DNA from: CAYVUI01 sp964454745
GTDB taxonomy: Bacteria; Planctomycetota; Phycisphaerae; Sedimentisphaerales; Anaerohalosphaeraceae
NCBI GenBank assembly: GCA_964454745.1
Contig: CAYVUI010000015.1
Location: forward strand, 1-48,618
Length of the DNA: 48,618 bases
Direction: 5' to 3'
Shown here: positions 1 through 8,379 of the stretch, piece after piece
Layout of the letters: every line of letters begins with the position of its first letter
How positions within the stretch are numbered: the first letter of the stretch is position 1
The notes under the pieces: model-generated
Seen by the model: only the letters and a program-made list of their open reading frames with translations
Told to the model about the DNA's origin: nothing
Database searches by the model: none
Translations under genes and position numbers: made by a program

Positions 1-127
1 TTTTGGCTTTGAGTGCGTCGCTCAATACTATCAAAATACCTGTGAACGGTTACGGTTTACTTATAATTTACGCTTGAAAAAGGCGTTACATTTTGGCAGC
101 AGTACCGGATTACCTGAAAAAAAGACA
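1..127 (+). other. Leader region before the histidine kinase; weak promoter candidate
   Basis: No gene is visible here. A perfect -10 hexamer TATAAT lies at 62-67, but no good -35 box is found 16-18 bases upstream. If it is used, transcription would begin near 74, so translation from the in-frame TTG at 74 would be nearly leaderless. This favours the ATG at 128 as the kinase start. No Shine-Dalgarno sequence is obvious before either codon. Confidence 0.25.
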
Positions 128-1876
128 ATGCAGGCTTGGAAATACTTTTTTATGGGTGTTTTAGTTAAAAAACCCGGGTTGTCCTTGCTTTTGAACCTTT
201 GCGTGGGCGGATTTTATGTCCTGGTCTCGGTGATGGTGCTGCATTCCGTGGGAAAAAGCCTGCGTCAGCATGCCCTGCTGGAGGCTGAAAACAAGGCCAA
301 TATCATTTTAGAGAGGAACCTGGCGACTCATCATTACTTTTCGTACCAGTTGAAACCGAATCTTTTTGCAGTGACGGAAGGGGCCTTAAAAGAAGATGCA
401 TTTGATCCGGTATGGATGTCTTCGACATACGCGATTCGTGAGATTGACAGATATTTTACTGAAACAGAGAATTATTCGCAGTATTATTATAAGGAATGCG
501 CAATTGATGCGAGGTCTCCATCGAATGAAGCGGACGAATTTGAGCGTGAATTCATCCAGGGATTAAATTCCGGCAACGGCCCGGAATCGTTCAGTACAAT
601 CCGCGAACTGGACGGCAGCCCCTATTATGTTGTACTGCAAAAGGGGGAGACGATGGAGGCATCCTGCCTTCGATGCCACAGTGAGCCTGAGTTTGCCCCG
701 GCCGAGATGGTCGAAAAGTATGGTCCGTACCGCAGTTTCGGGCGGTCGGAAGGGGAGGTGGCTTCTGCGGTTTCGATCCGGATTCCGCTGGCTCGTGCCT
801 ATGCTTCTGTGGATAAGCTTTTTACATTTGTTACGATCATTCTGGTGCTGGCGTTTCTGCTGGTCTTTGGAGGCCATTATTATTTTGTAAAACGCTTTGT
901 ACTGATTCCAATTGAGAAAATTCGCTGCATGTCCCATGAAATCGCCTTCAATGAAAATCGCCTGGGTGACAAACTTGAACTGCCTTACGGGCGGGAACTG
1001 TTCGAACTGACGGAAGCGTTCAATGAGATGTCTCAAAAGCTGCGGATTCAGCGTGACGGCCTGGAGGAGATTGTCGCCCGGCGGACCGCGGAGCTTGAAG
1101 CGACCAATAACGACCTCAAGCGTGTGGTATATGTGGCCTCGCATGACCTCAAGAGCCCGCTGACGACGATTTCGGGTTTTTCAAGAATTCTTACCGAGGG
1201 ATGCGAGGAGATTCGTTCCCTCCTGGGCAATCCTTCCATCGACAAGGAGATAAGGGACAAAGCGGAGGGGTTATTTGCAGAATCCATTTCCGAGCCGTTG
1301 TATTTTATCGACGCGAGTGTGAACAAGATTCGATTGCTGCTAGATGGGCTTTTGCGGGTGTCACGTGTGGGAACCAGTGAAATCAAGCCTTCTGCTGTTC
1401 AAATGAATAAGCTGATGGATGAGATTCGCGACACGCATTCCTATTCACTGGCTCAAGCCGGGTGCGAGCTCAAGATCGAAAATTTGCCGGGATGTTTTGG
1501 GGATGCAGCCCAGATCAACCAGTTATTCTCGAATTTGATTGATAACGCGGTTAAGTATTTGTCCGCGGACCGTAAAGGGCGGATTTGTGTGAGCGGCTGG
1601 AGTGAGAACGGGGAAAGCGTGTATTGTGTCGAGGATAACGGAATCGGGATTTCTGAGAGCGAGCAGGAGAAAATTTTCGAGATTTTTTACCGCTCGGACC
1701 CAAGCAGTAAGGTTGAGGGTGAAGGGTTGGGCCTTTCGATCGTATCAAGGATTCTGGAACGCAATCACGGAAGAATCCGCGTGGAATCCGAGGCAGGGAA
1801 AGGGAGCCGATTTTACGTGTACCTTCCGCAGGCTGTGAGCGATCCGCTATCCGCCGACTGCCTGGTTGAGGCCTAA
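128..1876 (+). CDS. Membrane histidine kinase with heme-c DUF3365-type sensor domain
   Basis: Sensor kinase expected to autophosphorylate on a histidine and pass phosphate to a response regulator; none is encoded nearby. Counting from the upstream TTG at 74 (subtract 18 for the ATG start), one membrane helix spans about 38-57 and a second about 250-268. The extracytoplasmic domain between them ends with a c-type heme motif CLRCH at 198-202, as in the DUF3365/Tll0287-like family. A HAMP-like linker and short coiled coil follow. The H-box is VASHDLKSPL (His357), the N-box NLIDNAVKY near 488-495, with DNGIGI at 521-526 and GEGLGL at 549-554, so the catalytic core is complete. The spacing of the H-box region resembles phytochrome-type kinases. 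The signal is unknown; heme suggests redox or gas sensing. Confidence 0.85.
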   Translation: MQAWKYFFMGVLVKKPGLSLLLNLCVGGFYVLVSVMVLHSVGKSLRQHALLEAENKANIILERNLATHHYFSYQLKPNLFAVTEGALKEDAFDPVWMSSTYAIREIDRYFTETENYSQYYYKECAIDARSPSNEADEFEREFIQGLNSGNGPESFSTIRELDGSPYYVVLQKGETMEASCLRCHSEPEFAPAEMVEKYGPYRSFGRSEGEVASAVSIRIPLARAYASVDKLFTFVTIILVLAFLLVFGGHYYFVKRFVLIPIEKIRCMSHEIAFNENRLGDKLELPYGRELFELTEAFNEMSQKLRIQRDGLEEIVARRTAELEATNNDLKRVVYVASHDLKSPLTTISGFSRILTEGCEEIRSLLGNPSIDKEIRDKAEGLFAESISEPLYFIDASVNKIRLLLDGLLRVSRVGTSEIKPSAVQMNKLMDEIRDTHSYSLAQAGCELKIENLPGCFGDAAQINQLFSNLIDNAVKYLSADRKGRICVSGWSENGESVYCVEDNGIGISESEQEKIFEIFYRSDPSSKVEGEGLGLSIVSRILERNHGRIRVESEAGKGSRFYVYLPQAVSDPLSADCLVEA

Positions 1877-1986
1877 AAAGGTCTTTTTCTAAGCAGGCCC
1901 GCAACACTGATAAACAGCAGCAGCGACACAGGTTCCGGGGCAGCCATCGTCACCTCCACCGGGGAATCGAAATACCCGGTTCTGAT
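1873..1986 (-). pseudogene. Remnant of a PEP-CTERM protein gene (C-terminal end only)
   Basis: Read on the minus strand, this short open stretch ends with PVEVTMAAPEPVSLLLF, then a short hydrophobic run and LLRKRPF before TAG. This is the usual PEP-CTERM layout: PEP motif, hydrophobic helix, basic tail. The frame is closed by a stop at 1987-1989, and beyond it lies the lepA promoter, so no body, signal peptide or start remains. The stop overlaps the last codons of the kinase. I read it as a decayed relic; an unrecognised frameshift farther right is possible but not supported. Confidence 0.55.
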
Positions 1987-2014
1987 TTAGGGTTTTCATG
2001 AGAATTTTGCTTTC

Positions 2015-2043
2015 TTGTCATATCTTCCGGGAACTGGTATAAT
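2015..2043 (+). promoter_or_regulatory. Promoter of lepA
   Basis: A -35 box TTGTCA (2015-2020, five of six consensus bases) and a perfect -10 box TATAAT (2038-2043) are separated by exactly 17 bases. A TG one base before the -10 box makes it an extended -10. Transcription would start near 2050, leaving a leader of about 90 bases before the lepA ATG at 2143. Confidence 0.65.
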
Positions 2044-2142
2044 CCATATTTGTGTATTTATTCGAGATAAATGACGATATTGGGTTGCCAGGGCTTTGAA
2101 TCGGCGTGGGAACCCTTGTTTTTTTGGAAAATAGAAGGCAAT

Positions 2143-3957
2143 ATGGCCAAAAAGAGAATACCGGTCGATCATATACGAAACTTTTCGATCATCGCGCACA
2201 TTGATCACGGCAAATCCACGCTTGCGGATCGGCTTTTGCAGCTTACCGGGGCGATTTCGGACCGTGAATTCAAGGAGCAGCTTCTTGATGACATGGAGCT
2301 TGAGCGTGAGCGGGGGATCACGATCAAGGCGTCTGCGGTGACGATGCAATATGTGGATGATTCGGGTGAAGAATGGATGCTTAACCTGATCGATACGCCA
2401 GGTCATGTGGATTTTCATTACGAAGTTTCGCGTGCGTTGACGGCGTGCGAGGGGGCACTTTTGGTGGTGGATTCGACCCAGGGCGTTGAGGCGCAGACGG
2501 TTGCGAATGCGTACCTGGCGATTGATACCGGTTGTGAGATCATGCCGGTGATCAACAAGGTGGACTTGCCTGCGGCCCAGCCGGATGTGGTGGCCGAGGA
2601 GATTGAGTATGTACTGGGCCTGGACGCGGTGGATTGCCTGCATATTTCCGCCAAGTCCGGGATCGGCTGCAAGGAGCTTTTGGATCGTATTGTAAAGGAG
2701 CTGCCCTCGCCGGAGGATCACTCAAAGGACAAGCCCGCGGCGCTGATCTTTGATTCGCATGTAGATGAGTACCGGGGTGTGATTTGCTATGTCCGTGTGG
2801 TTTCCGGGGAGCTTTGCACCAAGCAGAGGATCAAGCTGATGCGAAAGAGCCGCAGTTATACGATTGCTGAGTTGGGCAAGCTTTCGCCCAAGATGACCGT
2901 GGTCGATACGCTAAGCTCGGGCGAGGTGGGGTATGTTATTGCGAACATCAAGCAGCTTGCGGATGTGACCATTGGGGATACGATTACAGATGATCTGAAT
3001 CCAGCGGATGAACCGCTGCCGGGCTACCAGCCGCCGATGCAGATGGTCTTTTCGGACTTTTACCCGGGCAATAATACGGATTACCCGGCACTGCGGGCGG
3101 CGTTTGACAAGCTGGCGATCAACGATGCCTCCTTTACAGCGGTTCCGCAGTCTTCGCCGGCGCTTGGCTTTGGTTTCCGCTGCGGGTTCCTCGGGCTTTT
3201 ACACATGGAGATCATCCAGGAGCGGCTCGAACGGGAAAATGATATTGATGTAGTGCAGACAGCACCGACGGTTTCGTATGAAGTGGTGACCAAGGACGGG
3301 GAGGTTCAGCGGATTGATTCGCCGTCTTCACTGCCGGATCCGTCGCATATCGAAGAGCTGCGTGAGCCGATTGTGAAACTGGAGATCCTGACAAATACTG
3401 AATCCATTGGCGGAATCATGAAGCTGGCTGATGAACGGCGGTGCAAGCTGCTCAAGACCGATTACCTTTCTCCGACGCGCGTGATGCTGGAATATCGGGC
3501 CCCGCTGGCGGAGATTGTGTATGATTTTTATGACCTGCTCAAGGGGATTTCGCGGGGCTATGCAACCATGGACTATGAGCTGGTTGCGTTTGAGAAGTCA
3601 AACCTGGTCCGGATCGACATCCTGGTCAATGGGCAGCCGGTCGATGCGCTTTCGCTGATTGTGCACCGGACCGTGGCCGAGGCAAGGGGGCGGCGACTGA
3701 TTATCAAGCTGCGGCGTGCGATTCCCAAGCACCAGTTTGAGATTCCGCTGCAGGTGGCGATTGGCGGCAAGATTATCGCGCGGGAGACGATTAAGGCGTA
3801 CCGAAAGGATGTAACCGCCAAGCTTTACGGCGGGGATGTTTCGCGAAAGCTCAAGTTGCTCAAGAAACAGAAAGAAGGTAAGAAGCGGATGAAGTCGATC
3901 GGTGCAGTGCAGATTCCGCAGGAGGCGTTTATGTCGATCCTCGATACGTCGGAGTAG
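2143..3957 (+). CDS. lepA: Elongation factor 4 (LepA), ribosome-associated GTPase
   Basis: Translational GTPase that binds ribosomes and affects translocation or initiation. The start at 2143 is chosen because AGAAGG at 2133-2138 is well placed and the protein MAKKRIPVDHIRNFSII then matches LepA N-termini; an in-frame ATG at 2071 would add 24 unlikely residues. The G domain shows AHIDHGKST (G1), an RGITIKA switch I, DTPGH (G3) and NKVD (G4). The C-terminus has the LepA-specific stretch with GGDVSRKLKLLKKQKEGKKR. At 604 residues it is the usual length (E. coli has 599). It is driven by its own promoter, with dxr 52 bases downstream on the same strand. Confidence 0.97.
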   Translation: MAKKRIPVDHIRNFSIIAHIDHGKSTLADRLLQLTGAISDREFKEQLLDDMELERERGITIKASAVTMQYVDDSGEEWMLNLIDTPGHVDFHYEVSRALTACEGALLVVDSTQGVEAQTVANAYLAIDTGCEIMPVINKVDLPAAQPDVVAEEIEYVLGLDAVDCLHISAKSGIGCKELLDRIVKELPSPEDHSKDKPAALIFDSHVDEYRGVICYVRVVSGELCTKQRIKLMRKSRSYTIAELGKLSPKMTVVDTLSSGEVGYVIANIKQLADVTIGDTITDDLNPADEPLPGYQPPMQMVFSDFYPGNNTDYPALRAAFDKLAINDASFTAVPQSSPALGFGFRCGFLGLLHMEIIQERLERENDIDVVQTAPTVSYEVVTKDGEVQRIDSPSSLPDPSHIEELREPIVKLEILTNTESIGGIMKLADERRCKLLKTDYLSPTRVMLEYRAPLAEIVYDFYDLLKGISRGYATMDYELVAFEKSNLVRIDILVNGQPVDALSLIVHRTVAEARGRRLIIKLRRAIPKHQFEIPLQVAIGGKIIARETIKAYRKDVTAKLYGGDVSRKLKLLKKQKEGKKRMKSIGAVQIPQEAFMSILDTSE

Positions 3958-4009
3958 GGTTGTACGGACGTGAAAGTTGGAATGGTTAATGAATGGATTG
4001 TAAGGATTG

Positions 4010-5188
4010 ATGATTAAATCTGTAGCGATATTGGGATCCACCGGTTCGATCGGGACCAATGCCCTGCGTGTAATTGACGGTCTCGGGCAGGGGTACCGGG
4101 TCGCTGCGCTTAGTGCCCATCGCAACGTGGAACTTCTAGCCGAGCAGTGCCGCCAGTACAGGCCGGATTTTGCAGTGGTTACGGATTTGGAATGTGTGGA
4201 TGCGTTCCGCCGGGCTCTTGGGCAGTGCAGTGTAGAGGTACTGGCAGGTCCGGAAGGCCTGGAACAGGTTGCCGGAGCGGACGGGATTGATGTGGTCTTA
4301 ACCGCGATTGTCGGCGGTGCGGGGCTTGGCGCGGCCCTGGCAGGGGCAAAGGCCGGCAAGGTACTGGCGATTGCGAACAAGGAGCCGCTGGTGATGGCCG
4401 GGCGGCTGATTACCATGGCCGCACGGGAAAACGGAGCGAGGATTTTGCCGGTGGACAGCGAGCACAGTGCGATTTTCCAGGCGATGGCCTCGGGGAAATC
4501 GAGCGAAGTATCACGGATATTACTGACCGGCTCGGGCGGTCCGTTTCGCGGGGCAACAAAAGAGGCGTTTGACGGGGCTGGCCTCGAAGAGGCTTTGAAT
4601 CACCCGACCTGGGATATGGGGCCGAAGATTACCATTGATTCGGCGACGATGATGAACAAGGCGCTCGAGGTGATCGAGGCGAGGTGGCTGTTTGATGTGG
4701 AGGTGGATAAGATCGAGGTTGTGGTGCATCCCGAGTCGATCGTTCATTCCATGGTGGAGTTTGTCGATGGTTCGGTTGTGGCCCAGCTCGGCACGCCGGA
4801 CATGTGTGTGCCGATCCAGTATGCCCTGACCTGGCCGGACCGGGTGGCGGGGATCGCGCCGCACGTGGATTTTACGTCACTTGGCTGTCTGCATTTTGAG
4901 CGGCCGGACCTGGAGGTGTTTCGTTCGCTGAAGATGGCTTACGAGGTTTCTAAGGGTGATGACAGTGGTGCCGTTGTTTTTAATGCCGCGAATGAAGAAG
5001 CGGTGGCGGCCTGCCTGGAAAAACGGATCCGTTTCGGGCAGATCCTGGATTTGGTGGAGACGGCACTGGAAGAATGCCGATTTGAGAATGAGCAGTTATT
5101 GGATATAGATAAAATTCTGGAAATTGATCGTGAAGTGAGGGAGTGCGTACAGAAACAAATTCCCGCAGCAGCCGAAACAAAGATTTGA
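4010..5188 (+). CDS. dxr: 1-deoxy-D-xylulose 5-phosphate reductoisomerase
   Basis: NADPH-dependent second enzyme of the MEP isoprenoid pathway, forming 2-C-methyl-D-erythritol 4-phosphate. The N-terminal nucleotide fold begins MIKSVAILGSTGSIGTNALR. The central region has ANKEPLVMAG, the metal and substrate segment VDSEHSAIFQ, and SGGPFRG, followed by the conserved ITIDSATMMNKALEVIEA and HPESIVHSMVEF. At 392 residues it is normal length. The ATG at 4010 is preceded by AAGGA with short spacing; the TTG just before it is less likely. ispE of the same pathway lies at 36 kb. The dxr-rseP order is common in bacteria. Confidence 0.97.
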   Translation: MIKSVAILGSTGSIGTNALRVIDGLGQGYRVAALSAHRNVELLAEQCRQYRPDFAVVTDLECVDAFRRALGQCSVEVLAGPEGLEQVAGADGIDVVLTAIVGGAGLGAALAGAKAGKVLAIANKEPLVMAGRLITMAARENGARILPVDSEHSAIFQAMASGKSSEVSRILLTGSGGPFRGATKEAFDGAGLEEALNHPTWDMGPKITIDSATMMNKALEVIEARWLFDVEVDKIEVVVHPESIVHSMVEFVDGSVVAQLGTPDMCVPIQYALTWPDRVAGIAPHVDFTSLGCLHFERPDLEVFRSLKMAYEVSKGDDSGAVVFNAANEEAVAACLEKRIRFGQILDLVETALEECRFENEQLLDIDKILEIDREVRECVQKQIPAAAETKI

Positions 5189-5216
5189 AGTTTGATCCAA
5201 CGTATTGGAGATATTC

Positions 5217-7370
5217 ATGGACGAAGTAAAAAATGAAGAAGTGAACACGGATACAAAGGCCAATGAAGTAAAGGATATTGGCGGCGATGAGAACCCGATG
5301 GCAAAACTGGCCCGGCTGTTTTTTCTGGTTGCATTGATTGTGTTTGTCGCAGCGGACCTGCACCGGGCTGTGATTATTGCGGGGATACTGATTGGCCTGG
5401 GTGCTGTGATTTTTATCCATGAACTTGGGCATTTCCTGGCGTGCCGGCTGGTGGGTGTGAAGGTGGAGGCGTTTTCGATTGGTTTTCCACCGTACCTGGT
5501 CGCATTCCAGCAGCGGGGGGATAAACGGCATTTCTGGTTTTTGAAGAATACCAGCCAGGCGAATGCGGAGGAACCGGAAGGGGAAAAATGGGGTACAGTA
5601 TATAAGATCGGCCTGATTCCGTGCGGGGGATTTGTCAAGCCATTGGGGCAGGCGGATAAAGGGGCCGAGGAGATTACCGATGATCCGCGGTCGTATGCGA
5701 ATAAGCCGTTGTGGGCCAAAGTGACGGTTTTGGTTGCGGGTGTGACATTCAATGCGATCTCGGCGATGCTGATCTTTATGGGGGTATTCCTTGCGGGCCT
5801 GGAGCTGAATCCGCCGATCGTCGGCGGGGTGGTTCCCGGCAGTCCGGCCCAGGCGGCCGGGCTTAAAGCAGGTGACCGTGTCGTTGAGGTCAACGGTGAG
5901 GATTTTGTCGATTTTACGTCTCTGCAATTTGCCGCCGCGCTGTCGGATAAGGGGGAAGCAACAGATCTCAGGATTCGAAGGGCGGACGGAACGACCAAGG
6001 AAGTGAGTATTGTTTCCGAACGGCTCGAGGGCAGTGATTTTAAGACGTTTGGGATCGAGATGCCGTTTTCGCTGCAAATCCCGAAATATGAAAGAGATGC
6101 AGACAGTGTTTTTGAGGGATTGGGATTTGAGCCGGGCGACAAGATTACGCGTGTCAACGGCAAACCGGTTAAGACAAGCTGGGAATTTGAAAATGCAATC
6201 CGTCAGACCCTCGAGCCGGAAGTTGTCCTGACAGCGGTCGGCAGTGAAAATGAGACCCGGGATGTTGTGTTCCCGGTTCGCCTGGAACAGGCCGAGGCGG
6301 ATTTTTACGGGAATCGGACGTTGAGTCATATTTACTCGATTGTTCCAAGACTTCGGGTGGATTTTGTGCAGAATCAAACGCAGTCTTCCGAAAGTGGATC
6401 GTTGGTTGACAAGATCAAATCGCTGACAGGCAAGTCGTCACCGTCTGAGGGGAAAGCAATTGCCCTTGAGGCCGGGGATGTCGTTTTAAAAGCCGGCGAT
6501 ACGATGTATCCGACCTTTACCCAGCTTCGGGACATTACGATTGCCCATGAGGGCAAAGCTTTGCCGATGACCGTTTTGCGGGACGATGAGCAGGTAGAAA
6601 TTGAAGTGTATCCCCAGCGCAGGGGTGAGGGGGAAGGCGATGTCTATATCGGCGTGATGACTTCCCTGGACTGGGAGCATACGGTGGTTGCGGCAACGGT
6701 GGATATCGAAAACGGCCCCAAGGCGCTGGAAATCCCGGCTGGGGCGCGGATTACTGCTGTGGACGGGCAGGAAGTGTCAACATTTTACGAGATTATTCGA
6801 TTGATTCGCGAGAATATGGGCCAGCGGATTTCGCTGGATTACCGGATCGATGCCGAGCGTGCCGGTTCGGTTGCGATCGAGATCCCGGCAACGCATGACT
6901 ATATCACCGCGTATTCAACGCTGGCGAAGAATCTGCCGCTAAATCCCGTTTACGAGGTTTACAAAGCGAAGTCGCCGATCGACGGAATCGGGATCGGTTT
7001 CAAGCGTGCGGTCAAGCAGCTTACGGGGACGTACCTTACGATCAAGCGGATTATTACGCGGGATGTAAACCCGCGGGGCATCAGCGGGCCGGTGGGGATT
7101 TTGACGATGAGCTACTCGATGCTGGATTATTCGCTGATGTATTACGTTTACTTTATGGGCTTTATCAGTGCGGCTGTGGCCGGGTTTAATCTTTTGCCGC
7201 TGCCGATCCTGGACGGCGGTGTAATCGTGCTGGCGGTAATCGAGGAGATCAAGGGCGGACCGCTGAGTGTGCGGGCCCAGACCGTGATCAATTACTTTGG
7301 CCTTGCGATTATCCTGACGCTGTTCGTATTGATTACGCTCAATGACATTTTACGTTTGTTCCAGGGATAG
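5217..7370 (+). CDS. rseP: RseP-type site-2 intramembrane zinc protease with four PDZ-like domains
   Basis: Membrane metalloprotease that cuts transmembrane anti-sigma factors or signal peptides inside the membrane. With the ATG at 5217 (GGAG at 5207-5210) it has 717 residues, against about 450 in E. coli. After an acidic cytoplasmic N-terminus and two hydrophobic stretches, the zinc site HELGH is at 68-72. The second site, NLLPLPILDGG with LDG near 665-667, lies in the last membrane region. Between them I see four PDZ-like cores: GDRVVEVNG (about 219-227), GDKITRVNG (307-315), GDVVLKAGD (420-428) and GARITAVDG (509-517). The first two match the usual RseP pair; the other two are extra. It follows dxr closely and is 11 bases from the next gene. 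Confidence 0.93.
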   Translation: MDEVKNEEVNTDTKANEVKDIGGDENPMAKLARLFFLVALIVFVAADLHRAVIIAGILIGLGAVIFIHELGHFLACRLVGVKVEAFSIGFPPYLVAFQQRGDKRHFWFLKNTSQANAEEPEGEKWGTVYKIGLIPCGGFVKPLGQADKGAEEITDDPRSYANKPLWAKVTVLVAGVTFNAISAMLIFMGVFLAGLELNPPIVGGVVPGSPAQAAGLKAGDRVVEVNGEDFVDFTSLQFAAALSDKGEATDLRIRRADGTTKEVSIVSERLEGSDFKTFGIEMPFSLQIPKYERDADSVFEGLGFEPGDKITRVNGKPVKTSWEFENAIRQTLEPEVVLTAVGSENETRDVVFPVRLEQAEADFYGNRTLSHIYSIVPRLRVDFVQNQTQSSESGSLVDKIKSLTGKSSPSEGKAIALEAGDVVLKAGDTMYPTFTQLRDITIAHEGKALPMTVLRDDEQVEIEVYPQRRGEGEGDVYIGVMTSLDWEHTVVAATVDIENGPKALEIPAGARITAVDGQEVSTFYEIIRLIRENMGQRISLDYRIDAERAGSVAIEIPATHDYITAYSTLAKNLPLNPVYEVYKAKSPIDGIGIGFKRAVKQLTGTYLTIKRIITRDVNPRGISGPVGILTMSYSMLDYSLMYYVYFMGFISAAVAGFNLLPLPILDGGVIVLAVIEEIKGGPLSVRAQTVINYFGLAIILTLFVLITLNDILRLFQG

Positions 7371-7381
7371 GATGTTTTTGG

Positions 7382-8329
7382 ATGAAGATCTCCGCGGTGA
7401 TCCCGGCGTATAACGCTAAGGCGGTGGTCGGCAGGGCGATTGAGAGCGTTCTTGCCCAGAGCCGCCCGGCCGATGAGATCATCGTGGTCGATGACGGCTC
7501 GACGGACGCAACAGCGGATACCGTTCGGGCATTCGGGGAGAAGGTAATTATCATCCGCAGGGAAAACGGCGGGGCCAGTGCCGCCCGAAATGCGGGAATT
7601 GAGCGGGCAAGCGGGGACTGGATTGCGTTTCTGGATGCAGACGATGAATGGACGCCGGACAGGCTGGGCTTGCAGGAGCGGTTTTTGACGGAACGTCCGG
7701 AATTAAAATGGGTGACGGGGAACTATTACTTCCAGCAGGGCGACCAGGGCCGTGTTGCGGCAAAAGAGACGGGAGATTATGCGGTTGTTCAGCAGGCGGG
7801 AGGGGATTTACCGTTTTACGATTGTTTTCTGGCGGGGCTGTTGGGCTGGACGGGTACGCTTCTGGTCCGGCGGGACCTGCTTTTGGAAGCGGGGGGGTTT
7901 TCTCCGGGGCAGGCAAGATATAATGACATCGATATGTGGTTTCGATGTGCGTTTTTGAGTGAACAAATTGGAGTGATCCCTGAGCCGCTGGGGGTGTATC
8001 ATACTGATATTGCCGATTCGATCACCAAGCGGCACGTGGCAGCAGAGCATATGGCCCAGATGCTCCGGCGGACAGTCCCCATAGCGAAGGAAAAGGGGGT
8101 GTATGCAAAATACGAGCCCTGTGTGCGGGCGATGGTGAGGAATACGATCCATCAATGCCTGTTTGATAAGCGGATTTATGAAGTCCGCGGCTTTGCTCGG
8201 GAATTTTCCGAGGTACTGGATAAGAGATATCGGCGGTTGGTCTGGTGGCTGACGCTGTTTCCGGGGCTCAGTTTGGCGATGATGCCAGTGCTTCGCAAAC
8301 TCAACCGTGTGCTGGGTCTGGATGTTTGA
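7382..8329 (+). CDS. Family 2 glycosyltransferase (first of three tandem paralogues)
   Basis: Cytoplasmic or membrane-associated GT-A fold enzyme that transfers sugar from a nucleotide-sugar donor. The N-terminus ISAVIPAYNAKAVVGRAIES, the donor-binding DDGSTD, the segment NGGASAARNAGI and the metal-binding WIAFLDADDEW are textbook GT2 features. A mid-domain RYNDIDMWFRC supplies the usual acidic acceptor-site residues. No membrane helix is clear, apart from a mildly hydrophobic C-terminal part. It starts 11 bases after rseP and is probably cotranscribed with it. It is clearly related to the next two genes. Acceptor and sugar cannot be deduced. Confidence 0.9.
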   Translation: MKISAVIPAYNAKAVVGRAIESVLAQSRPADEIIVVDDGSTDATADTVRAFGEKVIIIRRENGGASAARNAGIERASGDWIAFLDADDEWTPDRLGLQERFLTERPELKWVTGNYYFQQGDQGRVAAKETGDYAVVQQAGGDLPFYDCFLAGLLGWTGTLLVRRDLLLEAGGFSPGQARYNDIDMWFRCAFLSEQIGVIPEPLGVYHTDIADSITKRHVAAEHMAQMLRRTVPIAKEKGVYAKYEPCVRAMVRNTIHQCLFDKRIYEVRGFAREFSEVLDKRYRRLVWWLTLFPGLSLAMMPVLRKLNRVLGLDV

Positions 8330-8342
8330 GCCGGGATTGAGG

Positions 8343-8371
8343 TTGAGAAGAGCGGCCCGGGGGGCTATAAT
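8343..8371 (+). promoter_or_regulatory. Candidate promoter for the second GT2 gene, possibly giving a leaderless mRNA
   Basis: TTGAGA at 8343-8348 (five of six) and TATAAT at 8366-8371 (six of six) are 17 bases apart, in the 50-base gap between two glycosyltransferase genes. The expected start site, about 7-9 bases after the -10 box, falls at or next to the ATG at 8380, so the transcript would have almost no 5' leader. Confidence 0.45.
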
Positions 8372-8379
8372 GGGTGGCT

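Noticed and set aside
2071..2142. Earlier in-frame ATG for lepA
   Set aside because: It would add 24 unconserved residues, has no ribosome site, and lies only about 20 bases after the predicted transcription start.
1996..2721. Long minus-strand frame opposite lepA
   Set aside because: It is a shadow of lepA codon bias. lepA has complete GTPase motifs, and the opposite product is low-complexity and rich in Arg/His.
4980..6377. Long minus-strand frames opposite dxr and rseP
   Set aside because: They lack a ribosome site and recognisable domains. The plus-strand genes have full catalytic motifs.
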